Assembly (NCBI GenBank): GCA_964596645.1
Contig: CAZQVB010000001.1
Coordinates: 124,001-188,000, forward strand
DNA length: 64,000 nt
Reading direction: 5' to 3'
From: CAVQEK01 sp964596645
GTDB taxonomy: Bacteria > Bacteroidota > Bacteroidia > Cytophagales > Cyclobacteriaceae
Below are positions 47,628 through 57,288 of the stretch, in pieces; position 1 is the first letter of the stretch, and each line of letters begins with the position of its first letter. Both the position numbers and the translations under genes were made by a program. The notes under the pieces were generated by a model that saw only the letters and a program-made list of their open reading frames with translations, was not told the DNA's origin and searched no databases.

Positions 47628-48650
47628 CTACACCCACACCTTTGTGCCTTCCGTGCAGTTGCGGCAGATGTCTATTTCCTTGCGCGACCGCAGCACAGCC
47701 GACCTGAAGGCCGTGTAGCGCTCGTTTTTCCAAATGTCGGCCCAGGGCGCCTGTTGAAGATTGCCAAAGACATGGCGTGCATCTTTATCGAAACAGCACG
47801 GCACCACGCGGCCGTCCCAGGTCACTACGGCTGAGTGCCAAATTTTCCAGCAGTGGTTCAGCAGCTTGTTTTTGATGCGGAAGCTGCCATCGTCGCTTTT
47901 GACGTAGCGCGACAGGCCGGTGTTGTGCGGCATCATCGCTGAGCCTGTTTCAAAATCGTAAATCTGAGCTGATTTTATGCGCACATCCTGTATGCCTATT
48001 TCTCGTGCGAGCCGCCGCACATTGTCCAATTCGTGCTCATTGTGCCCAAAGGCAATGCACTGAAAAATGATGTGTGGCGTGCGTGACTTCAGGGCTTTCT
48101 TTTGGGCCACCAGCCTCCGTGCCCCGTCCAGCACCTTTTGTAAGTTTCCGCCCACGCGGTATTGTTCATAAGTTTTTTGTGTGGCGCCATCTATGGAAAT
48201 AATCAACCGGTCCAGGCCGCTTTGTACAGTTTTTATGGCATTTTCTTCTGTGAGGTAGTGCCCGTTGGTAGAGGTGGCCGTGTATACGTTTTGGTCGGCG
48301 GCCATGCGCACCATTTCCAAAAACCCGGGATGCAGGTATGGCTCACCTTGAAAGTAGAGCAACAGATACATCAACTTGCCCTTGAGCTGTGCCAAAGTAT
48401 TTGCCAGCAGCTCTTCCGACAGCATACCGGTGGGCCTGGAAAATGCGCGTAACCCACTGGGGCACTCCGGGCACCTGAGGTTGCAGGCCGTGGTGGGCTC
48501 TATGGCGATGCTCATGGGCAGGCCGGCTGTATGGGGCTTTCCGGTAAGCCGCGCAAAATAGTAGCTCGCCAGCAGGCGCAACACATTGCCCACCTTGGCC
48601 ATAGTAAGCTTGGATGCAAAGTTGATCCCGTCTGTCCATTGGTCTTTCAT
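47628..48650 (-). CDS. Radical SAM/SPASM domain protein
   Basis: 340 residues. The radical SAM cluster motif CNLRCPEC (Cys 56, 60, 63) is followed by YFQGEPYLHPGFLEMV and IISIDGATQKTYEQYRVGG. The C-terminal SPASM domain (from about residue 270) has HCWKIWHSAVVTWDGRVVPCCFD, in parts, GNLQQAPWADIWKNERY and ICRNCTEG, enough Cys for a further iron-sulfur cluster. The substrate is not evident. It is too short and lacks context to be called an anaerobic sulfatase-maturating enzyme with confidence, although three Cys-type sulfatases are nearby. It lies 113 bases upstream of the sigma gene in the same direction. Confidence 0.88.
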   Translation of the reverse strand: MKDQWTDGINFASKLTMAKVGNVLRLLASYYFARLTGKPHTAGLPMSIAIEPTTACNLRCPECPSGLRAFSRPTGMLSEELLANTLAQLKGKLMYLLLYFQGEPYLHPGFLEMVRMAADQNVYTATSTNGHYLTEENAIKTVQSGLDRLIISIDGATQKTYEQYRVGGNLQKVLDGARRLVAQKKALKSRTPHIIFQCIAFGHNEHELDNVRRLAREIGIQDVRIKSAQIYDFETGSAMMPHNTGLSRYVKSDDGSFRIKNKLLNHCWKIWHSAVVTWDGRVVPCCFDKDARHVFGNLQQAPWADIWKNERYTAFRSAVLRSRKEIDICRNCTEGTKVWV

Positions 48651-48744
48651 AGGCCGCGCCTTCTATTCTGTCGCAAAGTAACAAAGTCGGCTGGCGCCAT
48701 TGCGCATTTTATTGCGATCCTTGCAATTTGCACCCATTTGTAGA

Positions 48745-49072
48745 ATAGTGGATTGGTAGACTCGTAGACTGGTAGACTCGTAGACTGGTGATTGGTGGAA
48801 TGGATAGCTGAAAGCTGAAAGCTAAAAGTCTAGGTCATCCTGAACTTGTTTCAGGATCTGTCTAAAGAGTAAACAGATGATGAAACCCTAAAATGAATTC
48901 TATTGGATGCCCGTTCAACATGACCTGTTGAGAAAGGGCGGATGGAAGGAAATTCATCAGCCTGACAAGCCTCCCGCTCCGTCATTGTGAGCGAAGCGAA
49001 GCAATCTGCTGGCTATTGGCGCCACTACGGTAGCACCAACGGTGATAGCCTTTGCGCCACATGCCATGGAAT
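48745..49072. repeat. Long dispersed intergenic repeat, copy C (inverted)
   Basis: The reverse complement of copies A and B at 10.5-11.3 kb, with the same blocks in mirrored order: tail motifs GTAGACTCGTAGACTGGTAG, dyad CCTGAACTTGTTTCAGG, GTCATTGTGAGCGAAGCGAA, TGCTGGCTATTGGCGCC, and CATGCCATGGAATG. No gene is visible from 48651 to 49622. Confidence 0.88.
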
Positions 49073-49250
49073 GAGAGACTCGTAGACTGGTAGACTGGGA
49101 ATTGGTGGAACTAAAAGCCATTAGTCTAACTCATCCTGAACTTGTTTCAGGATCTGCCCAATAGCCAACAGATGCTGAAACAAGTTCAGCATGACCCGCT
49201 AAACCCTTTCCCATACTATTCTACTAATCTACGAGTCTACCAATACAACC
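49073..49250. repeat. Partial second inverted repeat copy
   Basis: Begins with the GTAGACTGGTAGACTGGGAATTGG tail type (shortened here to its pattern), then the CCTGAACTTGTTTCAGG dyad, a second variant TGAAACAAGTTCAGCATGA and ends with CTACGAGTCTACCAATAC. It lacks the GGCGCC and GACGGAG blocks. A weaker hairpin, CGAAACACC (49278-49286) with GGTGTTTCG (49314-49322), follows; nothing else is seen up to 49622. Confidence 0.75.
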
Positions 49251-49622
49251 TATATTCAGTCTTGTCCGGAAAACCTTCGAAACACCTTTGGCCGTTTAGC
49301 CTGGCCTTGTGCGGGTGTTTCGTCAGATACGGAGTGACATGACGCGGCCCCACGGCCCGTGGAGTGAAATGCGGCAAACCGGCGCTGTGGCGCGTTAAAG
49401 ACTTGTGGAAGCATGGGTTAACGAAAGCGATAGCAGTGATTTGGAGATCAAAATGCTTCGAAAAATGCAGACAATCTGTGGCTGTTACGGATGTGTGGCT
49501 AAAGATTTCACATTAGAAATATCGCTGAGCGTATTTGTAAAAAACCCGGAACTAAAACCGGCGCTCTGCTCGTTCTCAAAACTTTATAATTTAGCGGAAT
49601 AATCCATCACCAAAATCTTTGC

Positions 49623-51509
49623 ATGAAACGAACAACATCTTTCTTTATCGGCTTACTAATGCTCACTGCCTGCGCAGAGCAACCGGATAAAAAAACTGAA
49701 GGGAATACTATGAACGACTACAATGATGCTCACTCATATGCCCGGCCTGCCCAGGCAAGGGTAGCCCACATCGACCTGAACCTGGAGGTGGATTTCGACC
49801 GTCAGGTGATCGAAGGCCTGGCTACCTTGATCATCGAGGCGCAGTCCGGGGCAGACTCCATAGTGCTGGACACCAAAGCCCTGCACATTCGACGCATATA
49901 CAACTCCGAAGGTCAGGATCTCCCATACGAGCTCAAGCCCGCACGGGAGCATTTCGGCAGCGCGCTGACGGTATCACTACCCGAAGGCGAGCCGCGCATA
50001 CACATTGCCTATACCACAGATCCCGATGCAGAGGCGCTGCAATGGCTTTCGCCGGTGCAGACGGCGGGCAAAGAGCAACCCTTTCTTTTCACCCAATCGC
50101 AAGCCATACTGGCGCGCTCCTGGATACCCCTGCAAGATTCGCCGGGCATACGCTTTACCTACACCGCGGAGGTACAGGTGCCGCAGGGCCTGCTGGCCGT
50201 GATGAGTGCGGAGAACCCGCAGGAGAAAAATGCTTCCGGTAAATATTTTTTTGAAATGAAGCAGCCCATACCCGCCTATCTGATGGCACTGGCCGTAGGT
50301 GATTTTGTTTTTGCGCCTATTGGCGAGCGTACCGGGGTATATGCCGAGCCGGACATACTGGAGGCGGTGAAGTACGAATTTGCCGAAATGGACGAGATGC
50401 TGGCCATTGCCGAGTCGCTCTATGGCGCGTACAAATGGGAACGGTACGACCTGATCGTGCTGCCACCAAGCTTTCCCTTCGGCGGCATGGAAAACCCGCG
50501 CATCACGTTCGTAACGCCAACTGTGGTGGCCGGCGACCGCTCGCTCACATCGCTGGTGGCACATGAGCTGGCCCACAGCTGGTCGGGCAATCTGGTGACC
50601 AACGCCACCTGGAACGACTTCTGGCTCAATGAAGGCTTTACCGTGTACTTTGAATACAGGATAATGGAAAAGCTGCACGGCACAGACTACAGCGAAATGC
50701 TGGCGGCGCTGAGTATGCAAGACCTGAGAAAGGAAATAGACAACTTTATGGAGGAAGAGCGCGCGGCGGACACGCGCCTGAAGCTGGACATGAGCGGTCG
50801 CAATCCCGATGATGGTGTTTCTTCCATCGCCTACGACAAAGGCTACTTTTTTCTGCGCTACCTCGAGCAATATGTGGGCCGCGAGCGCTTCGATGCTTTT
50901 CTCAATACGTACTTTCAGGAACATGCTTTTCAGGCCAATACCACCGACCAGTTCATGCAATACCTGAAGAAGAATTTATTTGAAAAAAACAACATAGAGC
51001 CTCCGGCCGATCTCGAGGAGTGGGTGTTTGGCGAAGGCCTGCCGGCTACCGTGCCCAACGTACAATCGCACAAGTTTGATGCCGTGAACGAGACGCTGGA
51101 AGCTTATAAGCAGGGTGCTCCGCCAGAAAATCTGCATACCGGCGGGTGGTCTACCCACGAATGGCTACATTTTTTGCGCAATCTGCCTCAGCCGCTCACC
51201 CCCGCCCAGATGGAGGCACTCGATGCTGCCATGCACCTTACCCAGAGCGGCAATGCAGAAATACAAATGGCCTGGTACCTGCAAGCAGTGCGGCATGGCT
51301 ACTCAGCTGCCTACCCGGCTATGGAAAAATTCCTGATCAACACCGGCAGGCGCAAGTTTTTGGAGCCCCTGTACAAAGCCCTGATAAAAACAGAAAAAGG
51401 CCGCGAAATGGCAAGAGACATCTATGAGCAAGCGCGGCCCAACTACCATTTTGTAGCGGTAAACACCATCGACAAACTGCTCGATTGGCAGGATCAAACA
51501 AACGGCTGA
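49623..51509 (+). CDS. M1-family metallo-aminopeptidase (LTA4-hydrolase-like lipoprotein)
   Basis: 628 residues. Lipoprotein signal MLTAC (Cys 17). The M1 exopeptidase motif GGMENPRITF is at about residue 288, and the zinc site HELAHSW with downstream Glu (His 314, His 318, Glu 337 in FWLNEGF) is intact; Tyr of the YDKGYFFLRYLE segment follows. The C-terminal third is helical, as in leukotriene-A4 hydrolase-like aminopeptidases, which are about this length. It should release N-terminal residues from peptides in the periplasm. Its 3' end overlaps the convergent FAD oxidoreductase gene by 16 bases. Confidence 0.93.
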   Translation: MKRTTSFFIGLLMLTACAEQPDKKTEGNTMNDYNDAHSYARPAQARVAHIDLNLEVDFDRQVIEGLATLIIEAQSGADSIVLDTKALHIRRIYNSEGQDLPYELKPAREHFGSALTVSLPEGEPRIHIAYTTDPDAEALQWLSPVQTAGKEQPFLFTQSQAILARSWIPLQDSPGIRFTYTAEVQVPQGLLAVMSAENPQEKNASGKYFFEMKQPIPAYLMALAVGDFVFAPIGERTGVYAEPDILEAVKYEFAEMDEMLAIAESLYGAYKWERYDLIVLPPSFPFGGMENPRITFVTPTVVAGDRSLTSLVAHELAHSWSGNLVTNATWNDFWLNEGFTVYFEYRIMEKLHGTDYSEMLAALSMQDLRKEIDNFMEEERAADTRLKLDMSGRNPDDGVSSIAYDKGYFFLRYLEQYVGRERFDAFLNTYFQEHAFQANTTDQFMQYLKKNLFEKNNIEPPADLEEWVFGEGLPATVPNVQSHKFDAVNETLEAYKQGAPPENLHTGGWSTHEWLHFLRNLPQPLTPAQMEALDAAMHLTQSGNAEIQMAWYLQAVRHGYSAAYPAMEKFLINTGRRKFLEPLYKALIKTEKGREMARDIYEQARPNYHFVAVNTIDKLLDWQDQTNG

Positions 51510-52609
51510 CCGTGTGTTTTGCTGATCACCTGGCGCGCCAGGCCGGGCCAGTAGCGCATGAGTGCTACCGGCAGTTGGGCCAGCCGGTGAAAGGTAGCCT
51601 GGGCCGTACGACCCACCTGCAGCCTTAGGGCAAACGCATGCCGCCAGCGCTGGCGATACTGCGCCTCCATAGCAGCCCTGTTGCGTTGCCCGTGTTGGTA
51701 ATAAGCGGCCACTACATCGGCAGCTATTTTGCCTGCATGTATGGCCATGGCCATGCCATTGCCACAGAGCGGCGTGATGAGCCCTGCCGCATCTCCGGCC
51801 ATCAAGATGTGGTCGGTGATGGGCTCCTTAGGTAAGAAAGATACCTCGCTGATGGCTGCAGGTTTATCAAATGCAAATGTTGCCTCTTGAAAAATATCGC
51901 GCAGCCAGGGGTTTTTAAATAGTTTTTGCCGCTCCATTTCTTGTATGGAGCCGTAGTGCTGCAGCTGCTTTCTGGAGCCCAGATAGCAAAGGTTGTACAG
52001 GTCGTTTTCCACCCGGCTGATGCCGCAATAGCCACCGTCGAAGTTGTGCAGTGCCACTGTGTCGGCCTCAAAACTACCCCTGATGTGGTATTTCACGCCG
52101 ATGTAGTCGGAAGACTTTTTAATAAAATGGCGCTTTAACTGATGGTCCAGCCTGCTGCGCTTGCCATAAGCACCGATCACCACCGGCGCTTGGTCCACAT
52201 GGCCATCGGAGCGCTGTACAAAAAACCGGTCGTCTTTATAAGTGATTTCCGTCACCTTGCAGCCCAGCGCCAATATAGCGCCGGCCTCCTGTGCTTTGCC
52301 GGCCAGGTGCTCGTCCAATACGTAGCGGCTGATGCCAAAGCCACCCATTTGCAGTGGGGCTCTGGCCGATTGGCCAGAGGTGGTCGTAAGCAAAAACTGA
52401 TTGATCTGCGGCAGCTCCAAATGCTCAGGATATAGGCCATGATGCTGCAAAAAAGGCAATACTTCATTGGAAACATATTCGCCGCATACACGGTGAAAGG
52501 GGTACTGCTTTGCCTCTATCAGCAGCACGGCATACTTCTGGCGAGCCAACAGAATGGCGCTGGTGAGGCCGGCGAGGCCTCCGCCCACTACAATGGCATC
52601 CCAGCGCAT
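51494..52609 (-). CDS. FAD-dependent oxidoreductase (geranylgeranyl-reductase/flavin dehydrogenase family)
   Basis: 371 residues. An N-terminal Rossmann FAD site VVGGGLAGLTSAILLARQ (about 7-24) is followed by FHRVCGEYVSNEVLPFL and a second FAD contact GDAAGLITPLCGNGMAMAI (about 275). The family includes geranylgeranyl reductases and flavin dehydrogenases found with polyketide or pigment genes; no such genes flank it here, so the substrate is open. Single gene, ending inside the aminopeptidase 3' end. Confidence 0.88.
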   Translation of the reverse strand: MRWDAIVVGGGLAGLTSAILLARQKYAVLLIEAKQYPFHRVCGEYVSNEVLPFLQHHGLYPEHLELPQINQFLLTTTSGQSARAPLQMGGFGISRYVLDEHLAGKAQEAGAILALGCKVTEITYKDDRFFVQRSDGHVDQAPVVIGAYGKRSRLDHQLKRHFIKKSSDYIGVKYHIRGSFEADTVALHNFDGGYCGISRVENDLYNLCYLGSRKQLQHYGSIQEMERQKLFKNPWLRDIFQEATFAFDKPAAISEVSFLPKEPITDHILMAGDAAGLITPLCGNGMAMAIHAGKIAADVVAAYYQHGQRNRAAMEAQYRQRWRHAFALRLQVGRTAQATFHRLAQLPVALMRYWPGLARQVISKTHGQPFV

Positions 52610-52752
52610 GGTGCGGAGTATATAAAGTGTAGAGAAGAATTATGGGCGCATGGCCGGTGGTCGATCATGTGGGAAATTTAATTTTATGTGAGTAGAATAA
52701 AAACTTTAAGCACAGCACCAACCTGTATTTATACTATTCGGTTTAATACACC

Positions 52753-55048
52753 ATGCGCTTACTTTTTTTTCTGTTAGTCTGTTCTCTTTTTTCATCTCAG
52801 TATGCACTTAGCCAGAAGGTAGCGCTTGTGCTCAGTGGCGGTGGCGCCAAAGGCCTTTCGCATATTGGCGTGCTTAAAGTACTGGAAGAGAATGACATAC
52901 CCATCGATTATATTGTCGGCACCTCCATGGGCGCCATCGTGGGCGGCTTTTATGCTGCGGGCTATTCGCCAGAAGAGATAGAAACCATAGCCACCTCCGA
53001 AGATTTTCAGACCTGGGTGAACGGCACTTTGTCGGAAGAACTTGATTTTTATTTTAACGCACGCGATCAAAACGCCTCCATCCTCAACCTGGAAGTGCAG
53101 CTCGACACCACGCTATCCACCATCATCAGCAGCAACATTGCCAGTGATATTGCCCTCAACTTTATGCTGGCCGAACTGCTGGCACCGGCCTCCGAGGCAG
53201 CCGGTTATGACTTCGACAGCCTTATGGTGCCTTTCCGTGCCATGGCTTCAGAAATACTGACCCAGCGCGAGGTAGTGCTCGAAAAAGGTCGGCTAAGTGA
53301 GGCCATAAGGGCTTCCATGTCGGTGCCGCTCGTCTATCGCCCGCTCAAAGTAGACGGACAATATCTGTTTGACGGCGGACTTTATAACAACTTTCCTGTA
53401 GATGTGGCCAAAGCAGAATTTGACCCCGACGTGATCATAGGGGTGAATGTGGCCTCTAAAGTGTATGCGGAATATCCGTACGACAAAGATGATGACCTGA
53501 TTTCTAAGTCGCTGCTGCTGATGATACTCGACAAGGCCGATCCGGGTCTGCTCAGCGAGAATGATGTATTCATTGAACCTCATCTGGAAGATTTTTCGGG
53601 CCTGGAATTTGGCAAGGTGCGCAGCCTCATCGACAGCGGATATGCCTCTGCCATGGAGAAAAAGGAAGAGCTGCTGCAAAAGATCAACAGGGCAAAGTCA
53701 GCCGCAGAGGTGGACAGGCAGCGCAAGCTTTTCAATGAACAGAAAAAAGATTTGGAATTCGCCGAAGTGCGGCTCACTGACTTTGGTCCGTCAGAAAGAA
53801 ACTACGTGCAGCGCTTCTTTCGCGAAGAGGAAGAAAACATCATGCAGCTTGATGAAGTAAAGGCAAGCTATTTCAGGATGGTTTCTGACGACTACTTCAA
53901 AAATGCCGTGCCACATATATACTATTCCGACAGCCTGAACGGCTATATTTTTCAATTGCAAAACCAGTCGCACAACTTTCTGGAGGTGAACCTCGGCGGC
54001 AATCTCTCAACACGCAGCATCAGCGAACTATACCTCGGGCTGGGCTATAAAGCATTTGCCGGCATCTTGTTCGACAATTACGTAAGCTTTTATTCCGGCA
54101 GGTTTTATCAATCGCTGGCGGCCAGTTCGCGCATACAAGTGCCCGGCAAAAAGCTCTTTTATATACAGCCGGAGTTCACCCTGAACAAATGGGATTTTCT
54201 CAATGCGCAGGATTTTCTTTTCTCTGATCAGGAACCCAAAGTACTGGAGCAGGTAGATCGCATGCTGGGCATCAAGATCGGTATACCCATCGGCAACCGC
54301 TTTAAGCTTGACATAGAAAACAGCTTCATCGACATGGACAACGATTTTTCCAGTACCCCCGATCTGTCGCTGCTCGACACGCTGGACCGCATGAGTTATA
54401 GCGGAGGCAAACACGGCTTCGTTCTTTCTTCCAATCATCTGAACCGCAAACAATTTGCATCACAAGGTCACGCCTTCAAAGTGCAAGGTCATTTTTTCAG
54501 CGGTTATGAAGACTTTAAGCCCGGTAATGTATCGGCTGATGCTGCCAAAGATAAGGAGCAGCGACAGTGGCTGGTTGGTCGGCTGCATTTTGAGAAATAC
54601 CACCGCCTGGGTCGCCGGTACCGGTTGGGGTGGCAGGTAGATGCCGTGGCCTCCAACCAGCCGTTTTTCAACAATTATATGGCCAGCCTGATCATGGCGC
54701 CGGGATATTACCCACTCATCGATAGCCGTACTTTATTTCTCGACGATTTCCGGGCACATCAATTTGTGGCTGCCGGACTTAAAAATATTGTTGTGTTCAA
54801 CAACCGCTTTGAATTGCGGGTAGAGGGCTATGGCCTGATGCCGGTGCGGGCTTTCGAGCAGGNNNNNNNNNNCGGTGTATGCACGGCCCTTTTCCCAACA
54901 GCACTTTGCCGGTATGGTGTCGGCCATTTACCACTCGCCGGTAGGGCCCATCAGTGCCAACCTAAACTACTACGACAGCCAGAAAGAGAAATTCGGCTTT
55001 TTCCTCAGTCTGGGTTATCTCATTTTCAATGAGCGGGCCGTCGAATAG
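52753..55048 (+). CDS. Patatin-like phospholipase with outer-membrane beta-barrel (PlpD type)
   Basis: About 765 residues, broken by the N gap at 54863-54872. Signal peptide (about 1-20). Patatin domain: oxyanion motif SGGGAKGLSH (about 27-36), nucleophile GTSMG (Ser about 58), catalytic DGGLYNNFP (Asp about 206). A POTRA-like stretch follows (VRLTDFGPSERNYVQRFF), then a BamA/TpsB-type barrel (LGYKAFAGILFDNYVSFYSG and later strands). After the gap the correct frame reads FSQQHFAGMVSAIYHSPVGP, then FGFFLSLGYLIFNERAVE and stops at 55048. By family it carries or displays a phospholipase across the outer membrane. Confidence 0.92.
54863..54872. other. Assembly gap (10 N) inside the patatin/barrel gene
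   Basis: Ten Ns; the frame that gives a proper barrel C terminus differs from the one that runs straight through the Ns. Confidence 0.99.
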
Positions 55049-55092
55049 GGCGAATACTATGTGAATTTATCGCTACAGAAATGCTATGCCTA

Positions 55093-56736
55093 CTACCTGC
55101 TGGTGGTGTATTTCGGCTTAAAAAACACAATGCGAAACGCCTCGAACACCAGCACCACCGCCAAAACCAGCAACACCGCCGAGATGATACCAATGGTGGT
55201 GAAGCCGAACTGGTAGATCATCTGCCCCAGAGCCCAGAGGGTCATGGTGAGCATAAAGACCATCGGAAGGGCTACAAACCAGGTTGGCTTGCCCAGCTTC
55301 TTTAGCCATACAAACACCACGAGCAAGGCCAGACCGGCCAGCAGTTGGTTGGTGGAGCCGAAAACAGGCCATACTGCCTTCCAGGCAGCTATCGGCATAC
55401 CGCTGCCGTCGTATAGTGTGATGAACGAAAAGATGAGAGGCAGCGCAAGTGTGAGCACAGTGGAGAGGTACCGCACATTTTTGCCCTTCATGTCGAAAAG
55501 CTCCTCGAGTATATACCGGGCAAGCCGGGTAGAGGTATCGAGTGTGGTGAGCAAAAAGGTAGAAACTGCCAATATGCCAAATGAATTGCCGATGGCGAAG
55601 GGTATGCCAAAAGTAGCCATGAAATTGCCCAGCCCATTACCAAACACCTCCAGGGGTGCGCGGCTCACCAGTGTGTCGCCTTGCACCAATATGGCCACCG
55701 TAAAGAGTGCTATCACTGCTACCAGCCCTTCTATGAGCATGGCGCCATAGCCGATACGCCGGGCGTCCGATTCTTTGTCGAGCTGCTTGGAGGTGGTGCC
55801 CGACGCCACTATGGAGTGAAATCCGGAGCAGGCCCCGCAGGCTATGGTGATGAAAAGGATGGGAAAAAGTGTGCCTTTGTCGATATCTGCCCAGGTGGTG
55901 AATGCCGGGTACTGCGCGTCGAAGCCGCCGATCATAATGCCGACAAAAGCGCCAAGTATGGCGGCGTAGAGCAGAAAGGAGGACAGATAATCGCGCGGCT
56001 GCAGTAGCACCCACACCGGCGAAATGGCCGCTGCAAATGCATACATGATCAGGAGTATATTCCAGGTGCGACCGGGATTTTGTGCCATAAAGGCCGGCAT
56101 TACGCTGCCATCGAGCGGCGCTATATGCCCCAGCCATACACAGAGAAACAGCAATGGCACAAATATGACCGATGTTTTCACAAGGGAAGCATTGAGCCGT
56201 GTGAGAATGAGGCCCAGCAAAATGGCCAGTCCGATAAACATGGTGGAAGAAGAGGCCACTTCGGGGTTGGAAACAAAGGTGGTAGAGGTGAGGTCTACAA
56301 ACACAATGAGTATGTAGACCATGGTGAGCCAGATGAAAATCAGAAATAGCTTGTACGACAGCGGCGTCATATATTCGCGCGCTATCTCTGCCACCGAACG
56401 GGCTTTGTGCCTTATGGAAGCCACCAGTGAAGAAAAATCATGCACACCGCCAATAAATATGGAGCCGATGACGATCCACAACAAAGCTGGCACCCACCCA
56501 AAAGCCGCCGCCGCGATGATGGGCCCCACTATGGGGCCGGCACCTGCGATAGAAGAAAAATGATGCCCGAGTAGTACCGCCGTTTTCGTCGGCACCTTGT
56601 CTACCCCATCGTAGTCGGTATGGCTGGGGGTAGGGCGTTTGTCGTCGATGTCGAATGTGGTGGTAAGAAAACGGCCATAATATTTGTAGGCCAACAGGAA
56701 CAGAACAATCGCCAGGGCGAACACCAATGCCAACAT
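55093..56736 (-). CDS. cstA: CstA-family carbon starvation/pyruvate transporter
   Basis: 547 residues with about 16 membrane helices. CstA signatures include HHFSSIAGAGPIVGPIIAAA near the N terminus, WIVIGSIFIGGVHDFSSLVASIRHK (in parts), CGACSGFHSIVASGTTSKQL and NQLLAGLALLVVFVWL. E. coli relatives are larger and act as peptide or pyruvate transporters; this shorter form is common in Bacteroidota. It imports small organic nutrients, likely pyruvate, in starvation; the actual substrate is not shown here. The start is ATG 56736. It is monocistronic. Confidence 0.93.
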   Translation of the reverse strand: MLALVFALAIVLFLLAYKYYGRFLTTTFDIDDKRPTPSHTDYDGVDKVPTKTAVLLGHHFSSIAGAGPIVGPIIAAAAFGWVPALLWIVIGSIFIGGVHDFSSLVASIRHKARSVAEIAREYMTPLSYKLFLIFIWLTMVYILIVFVDLTSTTFVSNPEVASSSTMFIGLAILLGLILTRLNASLVKTSVIFVPLLFLCVWLGHIAPLDGSVMPAFMAQNPGRTWNILLIMYAFAAAISPVWVLLQPRDYLSSFLLYAAILGAFVGIMIGGFDAQYPAFTTWADIDKGTLFPILFITIACGACSGFHSIVASGTTSKQLDKESDARRIGYGAMLIEGLVAVIALFTVAILVQGDTLVSRAPLEVFGNGLGNFMATFGIPFAIGNSFGILAVSTFLLTTLDTSTRLARYILEELFDMKGKNVRYLSTVLTLALPLIFSFITLYDGSGMPIAAWKAVWPVFGSTNQLLAGLALLVVFVWLKKLGKPTWFVALPMVFMLTMTLWALGQMIYQFGFTTIGIISAVLLVLAVVLVFEAFRIVFFKPKYTTSR

Positions 56737-56865
56737 AACTCAGGGGGTAAAGGGCAATAATAATGAATATTGGAACAAGGCGCCACCTGCGGCGCACACA
56801 CCCTGTAAAGGTATAAAACAGCTGCGTACGTGCCCATGGTACAGGTCAAAGATTCTCGTTTCTAG

Positions 56866-56922
56866 ATGGACTGTGCGCCACAGTCCATGGATCGATTGTA
56901 GGGCTATACGCCACAGTCCATG
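56866..56922. repeat. Palindromic repeat and half-copy
   Basis: ATGGACTGTG-CGC-CACAGTCCAT (56866-56888) is a perfect 10-bp stem; a second right half (CGCCACAGTCCATGG) follows at 56908-56922. The interval 56737-57288 holds no gene; it also includes the two fold-back elements below and, at 57220-57265, a tail motif of the long repeat family (GTCTACGAGTCTACTAATC). Confidence 0.8.
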
Positions 56923-56960
56923 GAATTAGGGTATGACGGTGGGTCACAAATGTTATTTTT

Positions 56961-57046
56961 TTACCACCAAGGGTACAACGAATTCACTAAGGACACGAAT
57001 AATCTTAGTGAACCTGGTGCTGATTCTTTGTGTTCATTGTGGTAAA
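56961..57046. repeat. Fold-back element 1
   Basis: Outer arms ACCACCAAGGGTACAACGAA and TTCATTGTGGT, inner arms CACTAAG and CTTAGTG. The same element recurs at 57091-57177 with about 80% identity by eye. It resembles the ACCACGAAGGGCACGAAG type of repeat found across many bacteria. Confidence 0.75.
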
Positions 57047-57090
57047 TGTCTACGGCAATAGATTAGGACTGTGGCGACAATAGGCAATTT

Positions 57091-57177
57091 TTTTAACCAC
57101 GAAGGGCACAATGAATCCACTAAGTACACAAAATATCTTAGTGAACTTCGTGCTTATCTGTGTTCATTGTGGTAAAA
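57091..57177. repeat. Fold-back element 2
   Basis: ACCACGAAGGGCACAATGAA pairs in part with TTCATTGTGGT; CACTAAG pairs with CTTAGTG; a T-run precedes it. Direct repeat of element 1 with 44 bases between them. Confidence 0.75.
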
Positions 57178-57288
57178 CTTGCCCCTCCAGCCTGGCCCAT
57201 ACAGCTCTGAGTTTTCAGCTATTCATTCCACCAGTCTACGAGTCTACTAATCTACTATTCCAGCTTAGCCCTTTCAGCTTTGAGCCAC

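Noticed and set aside
47515..47733. N-terminal extension of the ECF sigma factor
   Set aside because: The extra residues are unlike sigma factors and overlap the neighbouring radical SAM gene; ATG 47514 gives a normal length.
47628..48650. Anaerobic sulfatase-maturating enzyme
   Set aside because: It has the radical SAM and SPASM Cys motifs, but length and overall sequence do not clearly match that subfamily; left as generic radical SAM.
49405..49602. 65-codon frame upstream of the aminopeptidase gene
   Set aside because: No motif, no similarity to known small proteins, and it sits in the promoter region.
49977..50960. 327-codon minus-strand open frame opposite the M1 aminopeptidase
   Set aside because: Antisense shadow of a gene with an intact zinc site; no recognisable domain.
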